In this document: positions 44,005-55,400 of the stretch, one piece after another
How positions within the stretch are numbered: position 1 is the stretch's first letter
Layout of the letters: the number at the start of each line of letters is the position of its first letter
Origin: Chryseobacterium shigense
Lineage (GTDB): Bacteria > Bacteroidota > Bacteroidia > Flavobacteriales > Weeksellaceae
NCBI RefSeq assembly: GCF_014207845.1
Contig: NZ_JACHLC010000004.1
Span: 124,001 to 188,000, forward strand
DNA: 64,000 bases
Direction of reading: 5' to 3'
Made by a program: the position numbers and the translations under genes
Notes under the pieces: model-generated
What the model was told of the DNA's origin: nothing
The model's database searches: none
The model's input: only the letters and a program-made list of their open reading frames with translations

Positions 44005-45765
44005 TTACATTCTGTCTACGGTTCCGATACCGAGGAGCGCTAATGATTTTCTGATTGTTTTGGCGGTAAGATCTGACAGATTCAAACGGAATCGTTTTAA
44101 ATTCTCATCTTCCAGTTTCAGGATAATATTACTCTGATAGAATGAATTGTAAGATTTAGCCAGGTCATAAACATAATTAGCAACCAAGGCAGGGCTCAAT
44201 GCTTCTGCTGCTCTTTCTACAATTGTTTTGTAGTTGGCCAAGAGCATAATCAATTCTTTTTCAAACTGATTCAAAGCAACATCCGAAACTTCTTTATATT
44301 GGTAATCAGCTTTTGCCAGTAAAGATTGTGTACGTGCATAAGTATATTGGATAAACGGACCTGTATTTCCATTAAATTCAATACTTTCTGCCGGATTGAA
44401 CAACATTTTCTTTTTAGGGTCTACTTTCAGCATGAAATATTTCAATGCTCCCATTCCAATAATCTCGTAAGAGGCCACTTTTGCTTCTTCTGACAGACCT
44501 TCAAGTTTCCCTTGTTCTATAGCTTTCAGTCTTGCTGTTTCATGCATTTCTGCCATCAGGTCATCTGCATCTACTACAGTCCCTTCACGGGATTTCATTT
44601 TACCTTCAGGAAGCTCAACCATTCCATAAGAAAGGTGAAATAACTGGTCTGCCCATGAATATCCAAGTTTTTTCATGATTTTAAATAACACCTGAAAGTG
44701 ATAATCCTGTTCGTTTCCAACCGTATAAATCAGCTTTTGGATATTATTGTCTTTGAAACGCTCTACAGCCGTTCCCAAATCCTGGGTCATGTAAACGGAA
44801 GTTCCGTCTGAACGAAGTAAAAGTTTCTGGTCTAAACCTTCATCAGTAAGATCACACCATACGGAGCCATCTTCTTTCTGATAAAGAACACCTTTGTCCA
44901 ATCCTTCCTGGATAAGATCTTTTCCTAAAATGTACGTATTACTTTCGTACTGAACCTGATCGAAATCTACTCCAAGTCTTTTATAGGTTTCATTGAATCC
45001 TTTATAAACCCATGAATTCATTTCGTTCCAAAGGTCTCTTACTTTCTGATCTCCGTTTTCCCAATCCAAAAGCATCTTTTGAGCTTCTTTGATCAATGGA
45101 GCATCTTTTTTAGCCTGTTCTTCTTCTACTCCCTGCCCTACAAGCTCTGCAATTTCTTTTTTATAGTTCTTATCGAATTCTACATAATAATTTCCTACAA
45201 ACTTATCTCCTTTTGTATTAGTAGTTTCAGGAGTTTCTCCATGTCCGAATTTTTCCCAGGCCAGCATAGACTTACAGATATGAATTCCTCTGTCATTAAT
45301 AATCTGAGTTTTGATCACATCGTGCCCCGCTTCTTTTAAGATCTGAGCTACAGAGAATCCCAATAAATTGTTTCTGATATGCCCCAGGTGAAGAGGTTTG
45401 TTGGTATTTGGCGAAGAATATTCCACCATAACTGTTGAATTCTTCTTTTCAATCGTATCAAAATTGCTGTTTACGGATCTGAAGTTATCCACAAACAATT
45501 GGTTTTGTACTTTAACATTAAGGAAACCTTTCACTACATTAAAGCTCTCAAACAAATCAGACTGCTCTGTTAAAGCTTCACCCAATTCAACGCCAATACT
45601 TTCCGGATTTTTCTTCAGTTGCTTTACCAAAGGAAAAGTAACAATGGTAAAATCACCTTCAAATTCCGTTTTATTTTCCTGAACCTCCAGATTGATGTCT
45701 TTTAACTGATAAACATTTAAAATCACCTCTGAAAGTTTCTTCTCTATACTATCTTTAATATTCAT
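44005..45765 (-). CDS. argS: Arginyl-tRNA synthetase
   Basis: 586 residues; class I synthetase charging tRNA-Arg. The HIGH motif appears as HLGHIRNN (about 121-128), preceded by SSPNTNKPL. The KMSKS lysine region appears as GKMKSREGTVVD, and the Arg-specific GxxNDRGIH appears as IINDRGIHICKS. The N-terminal ADD domain and C-terminal DALR domain (ending LALLGIGTVDRM) are both present. Shares the minus strand with the susD gene upstream, separated by a terminator. Confidence 0.97.
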   Translation of the reverse strand: MNIKDSIEKKLSEVILNVYQLKDINLEVQENKTEFEGDFTIVTFPLVKQLKKNPESIGVELGEALTEQSDLFESFNVVKGFLNVKVQNQLFVDNFRSVNSNFDTIEKKNSTVMVEYSSPNTNKPLHLGHIRNNLLGFSVAQILKEAGHDVIKTQIINDRGIHICKSMLAWEKFGHGETPETTNTKGDKFVGNYYVEFDKNYKKEIAELVGQGVEEEQAKKDAPLIKEAQKMLLDWENGDQKVRDLWNEMNSWVYKGFNETYKRLGVDFDQVQYESNTYILGKDLIQEGLDKGVLYQKEDGSVWCDLTDEGLDQKLLLRSDGTSVYMTQDLGTAVERFKDNNIQKLIYTVGNEQDYHFQVLFKIMKKLGYSWADQLFHLSYGMVELPEGKMKSREGTVVDADDLMAEMHETARLKAIEQGKLEGLSEEAKVASYEIIGMGALKYFMLKVDPKKKMLFNPAESIEFNGNTGPFIQYTYARTQSLLAKADYQYKEVSDVALNQFEKELIMLLANYKTIVERAAEALSPALVANYVYDLAKSYNSFYQSNIILKLEDENLKRFRLNLSDLTAKTIRKSLALLGIGTVDRM

Positions 45766-45843
45766 GTGTATGTATTACTTTTTTAAAGGCCAGTGGAAAT
45801 AGCCTTACTTCCTGCAAAATTTTGAGATACAAATATACGGAAA

Positions 45844-45876
45844 TAAAAAAACCGCCCGAAGGCGGTTTATTTGAAT
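45844..45876 (-). terminator. Terminator of the first susCD pair
   Basis: AAACCGCC-CGAA-GGCGGTTT stem with a T tract on the minus side, 15 bases after the susD stop. Confidence 0.9.
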
Positions 45877-45890
45877 CTGGATATAATTTT

Positions 45891-47324
45891 TTAGTTGATA
45901 TCCCAGAATAATTTTGTAGTAAGTTTATCACCACCGATTGCAGCACTTGCAGCAGCACTATTCGTACCATTTGTTGTAGCTTCTGCAGGAGGATACTGAA
46001 GTCTCACAGGAACTTTCCCTCCAGCATTTGGAATTGCTGTTGTAGGAGCAACTAATTGAGGATAATCTAATCTTCTATAAAAATTCCAAGAAGTTACTGC
46101 TTGATTGTACATAGCAACCCAAGCTTGTTCTCCAATTGATTTCTTCCAATTTGAAGCATTATATGGATGAGCTACCAGATAAGCAGCTGCATTTGCTTCT
46201 TTCCCCCAATCAGCAAAAGAAGAGGTAACGGCAGTATTGTATAAAGTAGCAGGGCTTCCTCCAATTCCCCATCTTGCTGCTGCTTCAGCAAGGTAGAAGC
46301 TTACTTCTGTATAGCTTAAAAGAACTCCAGGTGTAGTAGCGTCTCTAGTAAAAAGGCCTGGTTTTGAAAAGCTAGCAAAAGCTCCAGGTGCACCAATTAC
46401 CTGACCAACATATTGACCTGCAATCGGACCTCTATAGTATACACTAATCCTAGGATCAGCAGTAGTATTCATATAGTCTACTAATGTTTTTCCAGCAATA
46501 AAATCATTTCGAGATGTTACTTCCTGATATATAGGATTCTCATTAGGGGAAGAATCAAGATATTGAAATTTACAATCATCATCTGAATCAGACATCAATC
46601 CACCTGAAATTGCATGATTTACAGTATTCTGGGCTAAACTTGGATTAACATCCGCTAAAGCTATTCCTAACTTAAGCAACAATGAGTTACCAAATTTAAT
46701 CCATTTTCCAACGTCTCCTTTATAAAATATATCTCCACTACCAAAAGCATCTGAGCCTGTAGATAGATTATCTATATCAGTCGTTAATCTTGAAATAAGT
46801 GAGGCATAAATATCAGATGCTTTATCGTATTTAGGAAGTGGATAAGCATCTATATCCAAAGCTTGTGTATATGGAATATCACCATAGGTATCTACTAAAA
46901 CCTGAAATGTATAAACCTGCATCATATCAATCACGGCCAATTGATTTTTCTTTATATCAGGCCATGTTGGAGCTTCTTGAACAGCTGGAACATATGCATC
47001 AATAGTTCTTCTTGCTTGGTCCAAATTCTTTAATACATTTACATAGTTGTCTGTCCAAACATTATTAGATACGTTTCGGTTTGTAAAATCATAATTACTT
47101 TCATTTACATAAATAGTCTCTTGCCAGTATTGCATGGTTAACCTAAAATTGTTTTCATTAACATTAGGCGTTGTCATATAATCACTTAATTCTTTCTGCG
47201 CATATGTTATTAATGCTTCTGGTGTGGTATTATATGTTGCATGCTGATCTGTGTTTACATCATCACTTGTTGAACATCCTACGAACAACATAGCGGTTAA
47301 CGATGTTAATATATATTTTCTCAT
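45891..47324 (-). CDS. SusD/RagB-like surface lipoprotein (pair 1)
   Basis: 477 residues. Lipobox AMLFVGC (C17), followed by STSDD, a probable surface-export signal rich in Asp. Helical TPR-like SusD body with YTQALDIDAYPLPKYDKASDIY, GDVGKWIKFGNSLLLKLGI and the late block EQAWVAMYNQAVTSWNFYRRLDYPQ. It forms a lid over its SusC partner and captures ligand. It starts six bases after the susC stop. No glycosidase or peptidase gene is adjacent, so the ligand is unknown. SusD-like_2 type seems likely from the length. Confidence 0.92.
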   Translation of the reverse strand: MRKYILTSLTAMLFVGCSTSDDVNTDQHATYNTTPEALITYAQKELSDYMTTPNVNENNFRLTMQYWQETIYVNESNYDFTNRNVSNNVWTDNYVNVLKNLDQARRTIDAYVPAVQEAPTWPDIKKNQLAVIDMMQVYTFQVLVDTYGDIPYTQALDIDAYPLPKYDKASDIYASLISRLTTDIDNLSTGSDAFGSGDIFYKGDVGKWIKFGNSLLLKLGIALADVNPSLAQNTVNHAISGGLMSDSDDDCKFQYLDSSPNENPIYQEVTSRNDFIAGKTLVDYMNTTADPRISVYYRGPIAGQYVGQVIGAPGAFASFSKPGLFTRDATTPGVLLSYTEVSFYLAEAAARWGIGGSPATLYNTAVTSSFADWGKEANAAAYLVAHPYNASNWKKSIGEQAWVAMYNQAVTSWNFYRRLDYPQLVAPTTAIPNAGGKVPVRLQYPPAEATTNGTNSAAASAAIGGDKLTTKLFWDIN

Positions 47325-47330
47325 ACTTTC

Positions 47331-50300
47331 TTAAAAATTAATTTTCACATTAAACGAGATATTTCGTGTAGTCGGAAGCGGACCTGATTGGTATCCTTGG
47401 ATATTTCCTGAAGAAAGACCTGCTTCAGGATCTGAATAAGGCAAATTTTTATGAATAATCCAAAGATTATTACCTATTAAGCTCATAGACATTCCTTGTA
47501 TAAATTTAGAATTAAAGAAATCTTTATTAAATTTATATGTTATCGCTACTTCTCTAAGTTTTACGAAACTTGCATCATAAACGTAAGCAGCTCCTGGCAG
47601 GTCCGTTCCTAACACCTGACTAGATCTAGATCTATCTAATCTGATTGTATTTGGAATATATTGCCCCGGATTATTTGGATCAGCCATTACTCCTGGCATA
47701 ATTACACCTCCACCAGTAGCCAAAGTATTTCTTATAGGATTCCCTAAATCATTCGTCCCTACTGAGTCAGGATAGATTCCTGTTCCATAACCATAAAATT
47801 GATCTAAAGAATATACTTTTCCACCTTGTCTCCAATCAATTAAAAAGCTTAATGATAAGTTTTTATATGTTACCATATTGTTTAACCCTGCACTCCATCT
47901 GGACTGGAAACTTCCCTGATTGTAAGTTGCTTTATCTGTCACTAAATAGGCTCCGTTTGCTCCTACAATCTTTTGTCCATTTGAATCATAAACAAAGTCA
48001 GAGGTCCAAAGAGTACCATAATCTCCATTTAAAGGAGCATTAACACTCGCCCCTCCCTGAAGCCTACCAATTGAAATATTTTCAATACCTGGGCTAAGTG
48101 CTGTAACTTTAGTCCAAGGATTAGACCAGTTTAGATTAAGATCCCAAGAGAAATTATTTGTTTTAATAGGAGTTATATTAACAGCTACTTCAAATCCCTC
48201 TGTTGTCAATTCACCGGCATTCTGAGTTTTAGCCCCCGCACCTGTAGCAAATGAAACAGGTAATGCCAAAATTTGATCGTAAGCTTTATTCTGGAACCAT
48301 GATACATCAAATCCTAAGCGGTTATTAAACAGTTTTGCTTCAATACCAAGTTCAACATTTTTAAGTCCTTGAGATTTAAGATCGAAGTTCCTAAGTACTG
48401 TGTTATAAGCATATACCGGAATATCTCCGTAGGAAGGCTGTGAAAAATATCGATTCATCAATTGATCTGCATTTGTATCTGATCCTACTTGAGAATATCC
48501 AGCACGTACTTTTCCAAAATTCAACCAACTGGCCTTTATTAAATTAGAAAAAACAATACTTCCTGATATTGAAGGATACCAATAAACAGCATCCGTACTA
48601 GGTAATGCAGTAGACTGATCTCTTCTAATAGTACCTTCTAAATAATAGGTATTCTTATATCCTAATGAAACCTGAGCAAAAGCACCATATACATATTTTG
48701 AAACATCAGAAATCAATGGCCTAGCAGGATTAGATCTAGAATTAGCTATAGTATAAATTCCTGGAGTATATAATCCTCCAGATGTAGACTGCTGATTTGA
48801 AAATGCTTTCTGAACATTTACATTTCCTCCTAATAAAGCACTTACATTAAAATCATCAGTCAAATCTTTCTTGTACGTGGCAATAAGATCATAGTTCGTT
48901 TCACTGAACTTATAATTACTTAAAGCATATCCTGACGGTTGAACAACCGTATTTAATCCAAAATTATTTCCTATATAAGATCCAACTGCTTTTCTATCTT
49001 CTGTCATCATTGTATATCCATCAGTTCCCATTCTAAACAATAGATTAAATTCTTTGCTTACATCATAGTTTAAACTGAAGTTTCCTGCGAACCTATCTCT
49101 TGAATCATTCTGGTAATTTTCATATCTCTGGAAATAAGGGTTATCCCAAAATGCTGGAGTCAAATCATCTGTTGCATTTATATTCCACGTATAGTTCTTT
49201 TTATAGGCATTATACAAATACTGCAAATCTTTAATATCTACGTTTGTAGCCCACCATTGTCTAAAGTTAGTCATAATGTTATCATTATAACCTGTACTAT
49301 TTCTACCTTTAGTTTTCTGAGTAACATAATTAGCATAGAAGTTTGCTGTCAGTTTATCTGTAAGTTTATAAGATGCATTCCCACTAAAGTTGTTTTTCAT
49401 TAGTGAACTATTCGGCATGATATCAGAAGCATTTGTATTGGTATAACTCAAACGGTATGTAGCTATATCATTACCTCCACTAAAAGCTAAACTATTTACA
49501 TATGTGGATCCTACATCAAAAAATTTGATAGGTCCATTTTTTGCCATTTGCCAAGGAGTTCTTTGCCCTTCAGTTGGTGAACCTGGAGTAAAAGCTCCAT
49601 ACTGCCATACCATTGATCCGTCATAAGCAGAACCATATGATGCATCATTTCCAAAATCAACAACTTGGCTACCATCTAAAGTCCCTGCAAAGCTTGTTCC
49701 TCTGTATCCTTGTCCATACTGGGTTTGATATTTAGGAAAAGTCGATTTATCCACAGTTGACATCGTAATGGAACTAGAAAATTCCATCCCTATACCTTCT
49801 TTATTCTTCTTTCCTTTCTTAGTTGTAATTATAATAACACCATTTTGAGCTCTTGACCCATAAAGAGCAGTTGCAGCTGCACCTTTAAGAACGTTAAGAG
49901 TTTCTATATCATTAGGGTTTATATCCGATATTGAACTACCGTAGTCATAACCTCCTCCGCCCGTGGTTTGGGAAGCTGTATTGATATTATTATTTATAAT
50001 GGGAATTCCATCTACAACAAACAGGGCCTGGTTATTACCTAATAGAGATTTAAACCCTCTCATTACAACATTGACAGATCCTCCAAAGTTGGTACTTTGT
50101 TTAATCTCTAATCCAGCCACTTTACCGGATAAGTTATTCAGAAAGTTACTTGTAGGATTTTTATTAACTGCTTCTCCCTTCACTTCTTGGGTAGCATAAC
50201 CAAGAGATCTTTTCTCTCTTTTAATTCCGAGTGCAGTTACAACTACCCCCTCAATTTCTTTTGTTTTTACAGTATCATTCTTCTGTTGAGCATTTGCAAT

Positions 50301-50354
50301 TGCTACAGATGAAGATATCACCAAAACAAGCAGACTTGTTGTTAGTTTCTTCAT
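47331..50354 (-). CDS. SusC/RagA TonB-linked outer-membrane protein (pair 1)
   Basis: 1007 residues from ATG 50354, which starts the signal peptide (MKKLTTSLLVLVISSSVAIA). The 18-codon extension to 50408 crosses the promoter. After the signal comes a TonB-box-like IEGVVVTALG, then the plug (NLSGKVAGLEIKQ, VLKGAAATALYGSRAQNGVI) and a 22-strand barrel ending in NISFNVKINF. The usual N-terminal carboxypeptidase-like domain of SusC proteins is missing. It imports an unknown substrate with TonB energy. Confidence 0.93.
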   Translation of the reverse strand: MKKLTTSLLVLVISSSVAIANAQQKNDTVKTKEIEGVVVTALGIKREKRSLGYATQEVKGEAVNKNPTSNFLNNLSGKVAGLEIKQSTNFGGSVNVVMRGFKSLLGNNQALFVVDGIPIINNNINTASQTTGGGGYDYGSSISDINPNDIETLNVLKGAAATALYGSRAQNGVIIITTKKGKKNKEGIGMEFSSSITMSTVDKSTFPKYQTQYGQGYRGTSFAGTLDGSQVVDFGNDASYGSAYDGSMVWQYGAFTPGSPTEGQRTPWQMAKNGPIKFFDVGSTYVNSLAFSGGNDIATYRLSYTNTNASDIMPNSSLMKNNFSGNASYKLTDKLTANFYANYVTQKTKGRNSTGYNDNIMTNFRQWWATNVDIKDLQYLYNAYKKNYTWNINATDDLTPAFWDNPYFQRYENYQNDSRDRFAGNFSLNYDVSKEFNLLFRMGTDGYTMMTEDRKAVGSYIGNNFGLNTVVQPSGYALSNYKFSETNYDLIATYKKDLTDDFNVSALLGGNVNVQKAFSNQQSTSGGLYTPGIYTIANSRSNPARPLISDVSKYVYGAFAQVSLGYKNTYYLEGTIRRDQSTALPSTDAVYWYPSISGSIVFSNLIKASWLNFGKVRAGYSQVGSDTNADQLMNRYFSQPSYGDIPVYAYNTVLRNFDLKSQGLKNVELGIEAKLFNNRLGFDVSWFQNKAYDQILALPVSFATGAGAKTQNAGELTTEGFEVAVNITPIKTNNFSWDLNLNWSNPWTKVTALSPGIENISIGRLQGGASVNAPLNGDYGTLWTSDFVYDSNGQKIVGANGAYLVTDKATYNQGSFQSRWSAGLNNMVTYKNLSLSFLIDWRQGGKVYSLDQFYGYGTGIYPDSVGTNDLGNPIRNTLATGGGVIMPGVMADPNNPGQYIPNTIRLDRSRSSQVLGTDLPGAAYVYDASFVKLREVAITYKFNKDFFNSKFIQGMSMSLIGNNLWIIHKNLPYSDPEAGLSSGNIQGYQSGPLPTTRNISFNVKINF

Positions 50355-50380
50355 ATCAAATATTAATTTTGTATCCTGTA

Positions 50381-50410
50381 CAAATTTGTAAAACTTTCTT
50401 AAAAACACAA
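50381..50410 (-). promoter_or_regulatory. Promoter of susC pair 1
   Basis: Minus strand TTG (50410-50408), 19 bp, CAAATTTG (50388-50381). The spacer and -7 share 22 of 24 bases with the susC pair 2 promoter (TTTTAAGAAAGTTTYACAWA followed by TTTG). Confidence 0.7.
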
Positions 50411-50707
50411 AACAAAATCTTAAAAAAATATCATTTTTTCACCAATTCATAAAATTACTATTAAACAAATTATTAAATTATGTTAAAAGCAAAATAATTA
50501 ACATATATATAATATTTTAATAATACTATTTTTTAAGAAAGCATAAATCGTATTAATTGATAATTTCTATGTAAAATATTAGTTGAATTCAACAATAACA
50601 AATTGATTATCAATACAATTAATCACACAAAAAGGATAAAAAAGAAGTTGAGAGATTTCAATACAATGCTACGCATATTAAATTTCATTCCTAAGAAAAA
50701 GCTCTAA
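50411..50707. other. AT-rich gap upstream of susC pair 1 with nested palindrome
   Basis: No ORF. Contains GTTGAATTCAAC (50582-50593), a perfect 12-bp palindrome, inside a wider inverted repeat ATTGATAAT (50556-50564) / ATTATCAAT (50606-50614). Possible operator; otherwise plain AT-rich sequence. Confidence 0.45.
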
Positions 50708-50738
50708 AAACAAAAAAACCGCCCGAAGGCGGTATTAA
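50708..50738 (-). terminator. Terminator of the second susCD pair
   Basis: ACCGCC-CGAA-GGCGGT stem almost identical to the one after pair 1, with a T tract on the minus side. Confidence 0.88.
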
Positions 50739-50757
50739 AATATATTAAAATTTAAAA

Positions 50758-52404
50758 TCAATTCTGATTCCAGAAAGGAGTATATTGATTTTTAGTAAAC
50801 AACTGAGCACTTGTAAGATTTGGTACATTCTCACTATTTGCAGAATATTCTGTTGCAGGATACATTAAACGGTATGGCTTATTAGGCACACTCGCATTTA
50901 CAGCCATTGGTGTAGCCGGGTAACCTGTTCTCAAATAATCGATAAATGACTCTGTAGGGGTTACATTGGTCATCGCTAACCACTTTTGTGTCATAATCGC
51001 TTCTAAAATTTGAGTATTGGTTCCAGTCCAACCTAATCCAGCTCTTGTGGAAATACTAGTTTTGTAAGTTGTCATACCAGCAGTAGCTGCTCCTAACCAA
51101 GCTCCTGAAGCATCAATCCCTTCTTCGAATCTTGCTTGCCCACCTGAGAATTGAGCAGGATAACGTAATGCCGCTTCAGCCTGCAAAAATTTACTTTCAG
51201 CTAGAGACATAATCATACCTCCTCTAGCATTTCCAGCCGCAATAAGTGCTGCATTTGTTGTTACAGAAGCTGAACCAATAAATGTTCCATTTCCAAATCT
51301 TGAAGTAGTAGTAAGATCAAGTGGTGCGCCTGGCTGTCCCGATTGAGCTCCCTGTCTAACACCTTTTACCTGAGCAGTGCCCTGATAAGTGATTAGGGTA
51401 AACAATCTTGAATTTCTAGGGTCTGTAACACCTGTAAACTTAGTATACATTGGATCTGTTGAATAAGGCTGTACACTACCTACTCTATTACCATTAAGAG
51501 CAATGGCAATATGCTCGGAAGCTGTTGTTGCATTATAATTCTGTGGCAGAGCAGTTGCCCCCGAATTAATTCTATAAGAAACTAAAAACGGATTCATCTT
51601 CTCATCTGTTGCATTAGAATATCCTGGATTTACTGTAACATTCTGTGTAATATATGCAGATGTAGCAGTTGGAAGTGTTGCCAGCTTTTGGTTTCTATAT
51701 GTAGCCATATCACCTGTTACATTAGACATTCTAATAAGCATTCTTAATTTCACTGTATTAGCAAATGCTTTCCAGTTAGTCATATTACCTGCAAAAATAA
51801 CATCAATATTACCAGGGTTTACCGCATTAGAATTACCAGCATCAATAATTGCAATAGCGGATTCAAGATCTGAAATTAAAGCTTTATAGATTTCCTTGTC
51901 ATCATCATATTTCGGTTTAGTATTCTCCCCTCTTTTGAAAGCTTCAGAATAAGGAGCGTCACCGTATAAATCAACAATATACTGCATATAAAAAGCTTTC
52001 AAGATCTTTGACATAGCTACATAATAATCCTGCTTATGATCTGTATTTGGATAATCTTCAATCAGTTTAAGATTGGCACACTGATTATATATTGTACTCC
52101 AAATAGCAGGATAGAAAGAACTATCTACAGTAGACAAAGTAAATTCTCTACTAAAACCACCTCCAAATGCATAGACATTAGAACCCCAGCTATTTATCAT
52201 CAAATTACCAAAATCCATCATAGAACCAGCACCAGCCGTCTGAACTCTATGGATCTCCGTTGCTGCACCTGGAAATACAAAAGCTGGTGATATATCTTCG
52301 ATATGAGCTGCATTAGGATTCTCGTTGATATCCAAATAATCATTACAAGAAACAGCACCTAATGATAGCGCTAATATTAAAATCGTATTTTTTATTTTAT
52401 TCAT
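50758..52404 (-). CDS. SusD/RagB-like surface lipoprotein (pair 2)
   Basis: 548 residues. Lipobox LGAVSC (C20) followed by NDYLDINENPN, a hallmark start of SusD proteins. Body: YMQYIVDLYGDAPYSEAFKR, NMTNWKAFANTVKLRMLIRM, and the C-terminal block YMATTWLAMTNV-like EAIMTQKWLAMTNVTPTESF. SusD-like_2 subgroup. It lies 11 bases after its susC. The two SusD proteins share a scheme but not close sequence, so the pairs are not a recent duplication. Confidence 0.92.
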   Translation of the reverse strand: MNKIKNTILILALSLGAVSCNDYLDINENPNAAHIEDISPAFVFPGAATEIHRVQTAGAGSMMDFGNLMINSWGSNVYAFGGGFSREFTLSTVDSSFYPAIWSTIYNQCANLKLIEDYPNTDHKQDYYVAMSKILKAFYMQYIVDLYGDAPYSEAFKRGENTKPKYDDDKEIYKALISDLESAIAIIDAGNSNAVNPGNIDVIFAGNMTNWKAFANTVKLRMLIRMSNVTGDMATYRNQKLATLPTATSAYITQNVTVNPGYSNATDEKMNPFLVSYRINSGATALPQNYNATTASEHIAIALNGNRVGSVQPYSTDPMYTKFTGVTDPRNSRLFTLITYQGTAQVKGVRQGAQSGQPGAPLDLTTTSRFGNGTFIGSASVTTNAALIAAGNARGGMIMSLAESKFLQAEAALRYPAQFSGGQARFEEGIDASGAWLGAATAGMTTYKTSISTRAGLGWTGTNTQILEAIMTQKWLAMTNVTPTESFIDYLRTGYPATPMAVNASVPNKPYRLMYPATEYSANSENVPNLTSAQLFTKNQYTPFWNQN

Positions 52405-52415
52405 TTTATATAATT

Positions 52416-55400
52416 TTAAAAGGTTGCATTAAAACTAAATCCAAAAGTTCTAGTTGTAGGATACTGACCCGCGAAAGCGATACCGAATGCGTTAGGTCCA
52501 CCTACTCCCAAAGCTTGTCCCGGAGTTTTATCAATAGCTCCCGAGGTACTAGCAGTCTCAGGATCTGCAAAGTTTCTGTTGGATTTTGCATACCATACGA
52601 AAGGATTTCTGGCATACACACCTAATGTTACACTGTTAACAAATGTATTCTGTAAAAGAGCTTTTGGTAAAGTATAGCTAAGAGCAATCTCTCTGATTCT
52701 CAATGCTGAACCATCAACAACCAAGTTTTCACCAACAGATCTATATGCACCTGTAAAGAATGTATTAACATTGGTATAATCTGCTCCACCTACAGGCGTA
52801 GTATTTGGAACATATTGACCACCTACCAATTGAACGGAATTCGGAACAACATATCCCTGGGATCTATCAAAGTTTGCAGTCTCCTCTAAAGCTCCTACAT
52901 AAGCCAATTCTCTTTTTGTCATGGCAACAAAACTATTTCCTGTTCTGTAATCTGCCGTACCTGATAAAGTGATTCCTTTAAATTTAAAAGATGTACTGAA
53001 TCCTAAAATATAATCAGGAGTAACTTTTCCTAAAACCTGCAACTCCGGATTAACCAACGGGGCTCCGTTAGCTCCAACAACTATTCTTCCATCTGGGTCT
53101 CTTAGATATGCAGAACCCATAATTAAAGGAAACTGCTCTCCTACTTTAGCATAAATACCAACATTCGGAGTAGAATACGTCAAAAGATTCACTCTACCTG
53201 ACGGATCTTCTATAGCTGTTACCTCCGATTTATAAGTAGAGTAAGAACCACTAACTCTCCATTCAAAATCTTTAGACTTAAATGGTACAAGCTCTAAGTC
53301 CAATTCATATCCTTTATTGGTCATATCTCCAACATTAGCAAGTACTGAAGCTAAACCAGACGCTGAAGAGGTTGTCTTTCTTGTGATTAGATCATCTACA
53401 TCGGTTTTAAAAACAGCTGCACCTAATGAAATTCTGTCTTTGAAGAATCCTAATTGGATAGATGCTTCTTTCGAATTTTGGAATTCAGGTGTAATATTTG
53501 GATCTACAGGTGTTCTGTTGATAGCAAATGATGCTACATTAAATGGAAAGCCCACAGGAATTGTCCCCGTTACTTCATCTAAACCATAGGTAGTAATACC
53601 TGAGGAGTTACCTACTCTAGTATATCCAGCCGTAATTTTTGCGTAATTTAAAACACTGTTTTCTTTAAGGAAGTCAAAAGCTTTTGTAGGGATGAAAGAC
53701 AAACCAAATGAGTAATATGGCTGACCTTTTATAGAGAATTCATCTGTACTTGTATCTCTCTTGGCAAGAGCCGAACTTTGCTCATACCTAAAAGTAGTAT
53801 TAAAATATAAATAATCTTTAAATGCCAAGTCTAAGTTTGCAAGCCCTGCTACTGATCTTCTTCTCGTTTGTGTATTTGCTAAATTTCTGGTAGCATCTAA
53901 GTTTAACACGTTATTGATATGATAAAAACCAGGTACCTGTAAGTTTGATCCACCTTGTGTAACTACTGTATTACTGGCATCCGTGGTGTTCATACCTAGA
54001 TTAAGCTTCATATTAAGGTTATCAGTCAAATCATAATCAAAATTAACTAATAAATCACCATAATAGTCCAATCTCTTACCTATACTCTTGTAGTAATTAG
54101 AGGTTGTTGCTGCATGCAAAAACTGGTTACCTGGATTGTTTCCATCAAATATAGTTCCTGGAGCATTCCAAAATTCAGTGAATTGGTATCCATTATTGTG
54201 ACTCTCCCCAAGGGTGGAAGCTGTTATAATATTTGCCAAATAAGAAATACTTATATTTTTATTGATTTCATATTCTGCTTTTAAGTTTCCAATAAAATTG
54301 GTCACTTTATTATCATATCTCACATTCTGGATAGTCCAATATGGATTATCAATGTAAGCACTCCAAGCACCCATAATCCCAGAATTAGCGTAATTTCTTA
54401 CGTTTACATTCGTAGGAGTTTGTAATAATTGATCATAAAGGTTAGAATCGGTTTCAGATGTATGCTGATCAACTAAATTGAATGTTCCATCTATTCTGAA
54501 ATTACCTAATTTTTTTCCTGCTTTAAATAGAATATTGTTTCTTTTTAACTGATCCTGATCTATAACAAAGTCATTTTGAACTCTGTTGATGGATAAAAAT
54601 GCATAAGAGTCTCTCCCTCCAACATTCATTGACAAACCATTCTGGAACTGCACACCTGTTTTAAAGAAATTTTTCAAATGATTATCAATAGGCGCCCATG
54701 GTCCTGTAATGAAAGATCCATCAGCCTGAGGTAAACCAATAATAACATTTTGCCCAGCAAAATGCGGGTCGTTATAAGACGGTCCCCAAGAACCATTTTC
54801 ATAAGGTACCCAACTGGTTCCGTTATAGTCTGTAGGATCATAAGTGCTATCGCCCGGCCAACCCTGACCATAGGTTTTTTGATAGATAGGCAGCTTATAA
54901 ACAGAAGAAAAATCTATATTTGAAGTCAATGTAAAACTGATTTTTTCAGAATTAGTCCCCTTCTTTGTTGTTACAATGATTACTCCATTTCCTCCTCTTT
55001 CTCCATACAAAGCAGCTCCTTGCTGGCCTTTGAAAACATTTACACTTTCAATAACTTCAGGAGGCAATTGTTGAAAAATAGCTGCCGTAGAAACCGCTCC
55101 ATCTATAACTACCAAGGCACCGTTATCCCCTGTAATAGATCTTTGCCCTCTCAAGTTTATGGTTGCCTGAGAGTTCACACTACTGTTAGGAATATTAATC
55201 TGTAAACCGGAAACTTTCCCAGTTAATGCCTGTACTGCATTGGGGTTACCTGCAACAGTAAGCTGGTCAGTTTTAACCACTGCATTATTACCTGTAAAAG
55301 CATCATTTTTTTTCTTGATACCAAGAGCTCCTGTTACAACAACTTCTCCGATGTTCTGAGTTCTCAGCGTGTCCTGTGCACTTACCATTGTAAAAGTTGA

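Noticed and set aside
50355..50408. Longer start of the susC gene of pair 1
   Set aside because: The extension covers the -7 element shared with pair 2; ATG 50354 starts the signal peptide.
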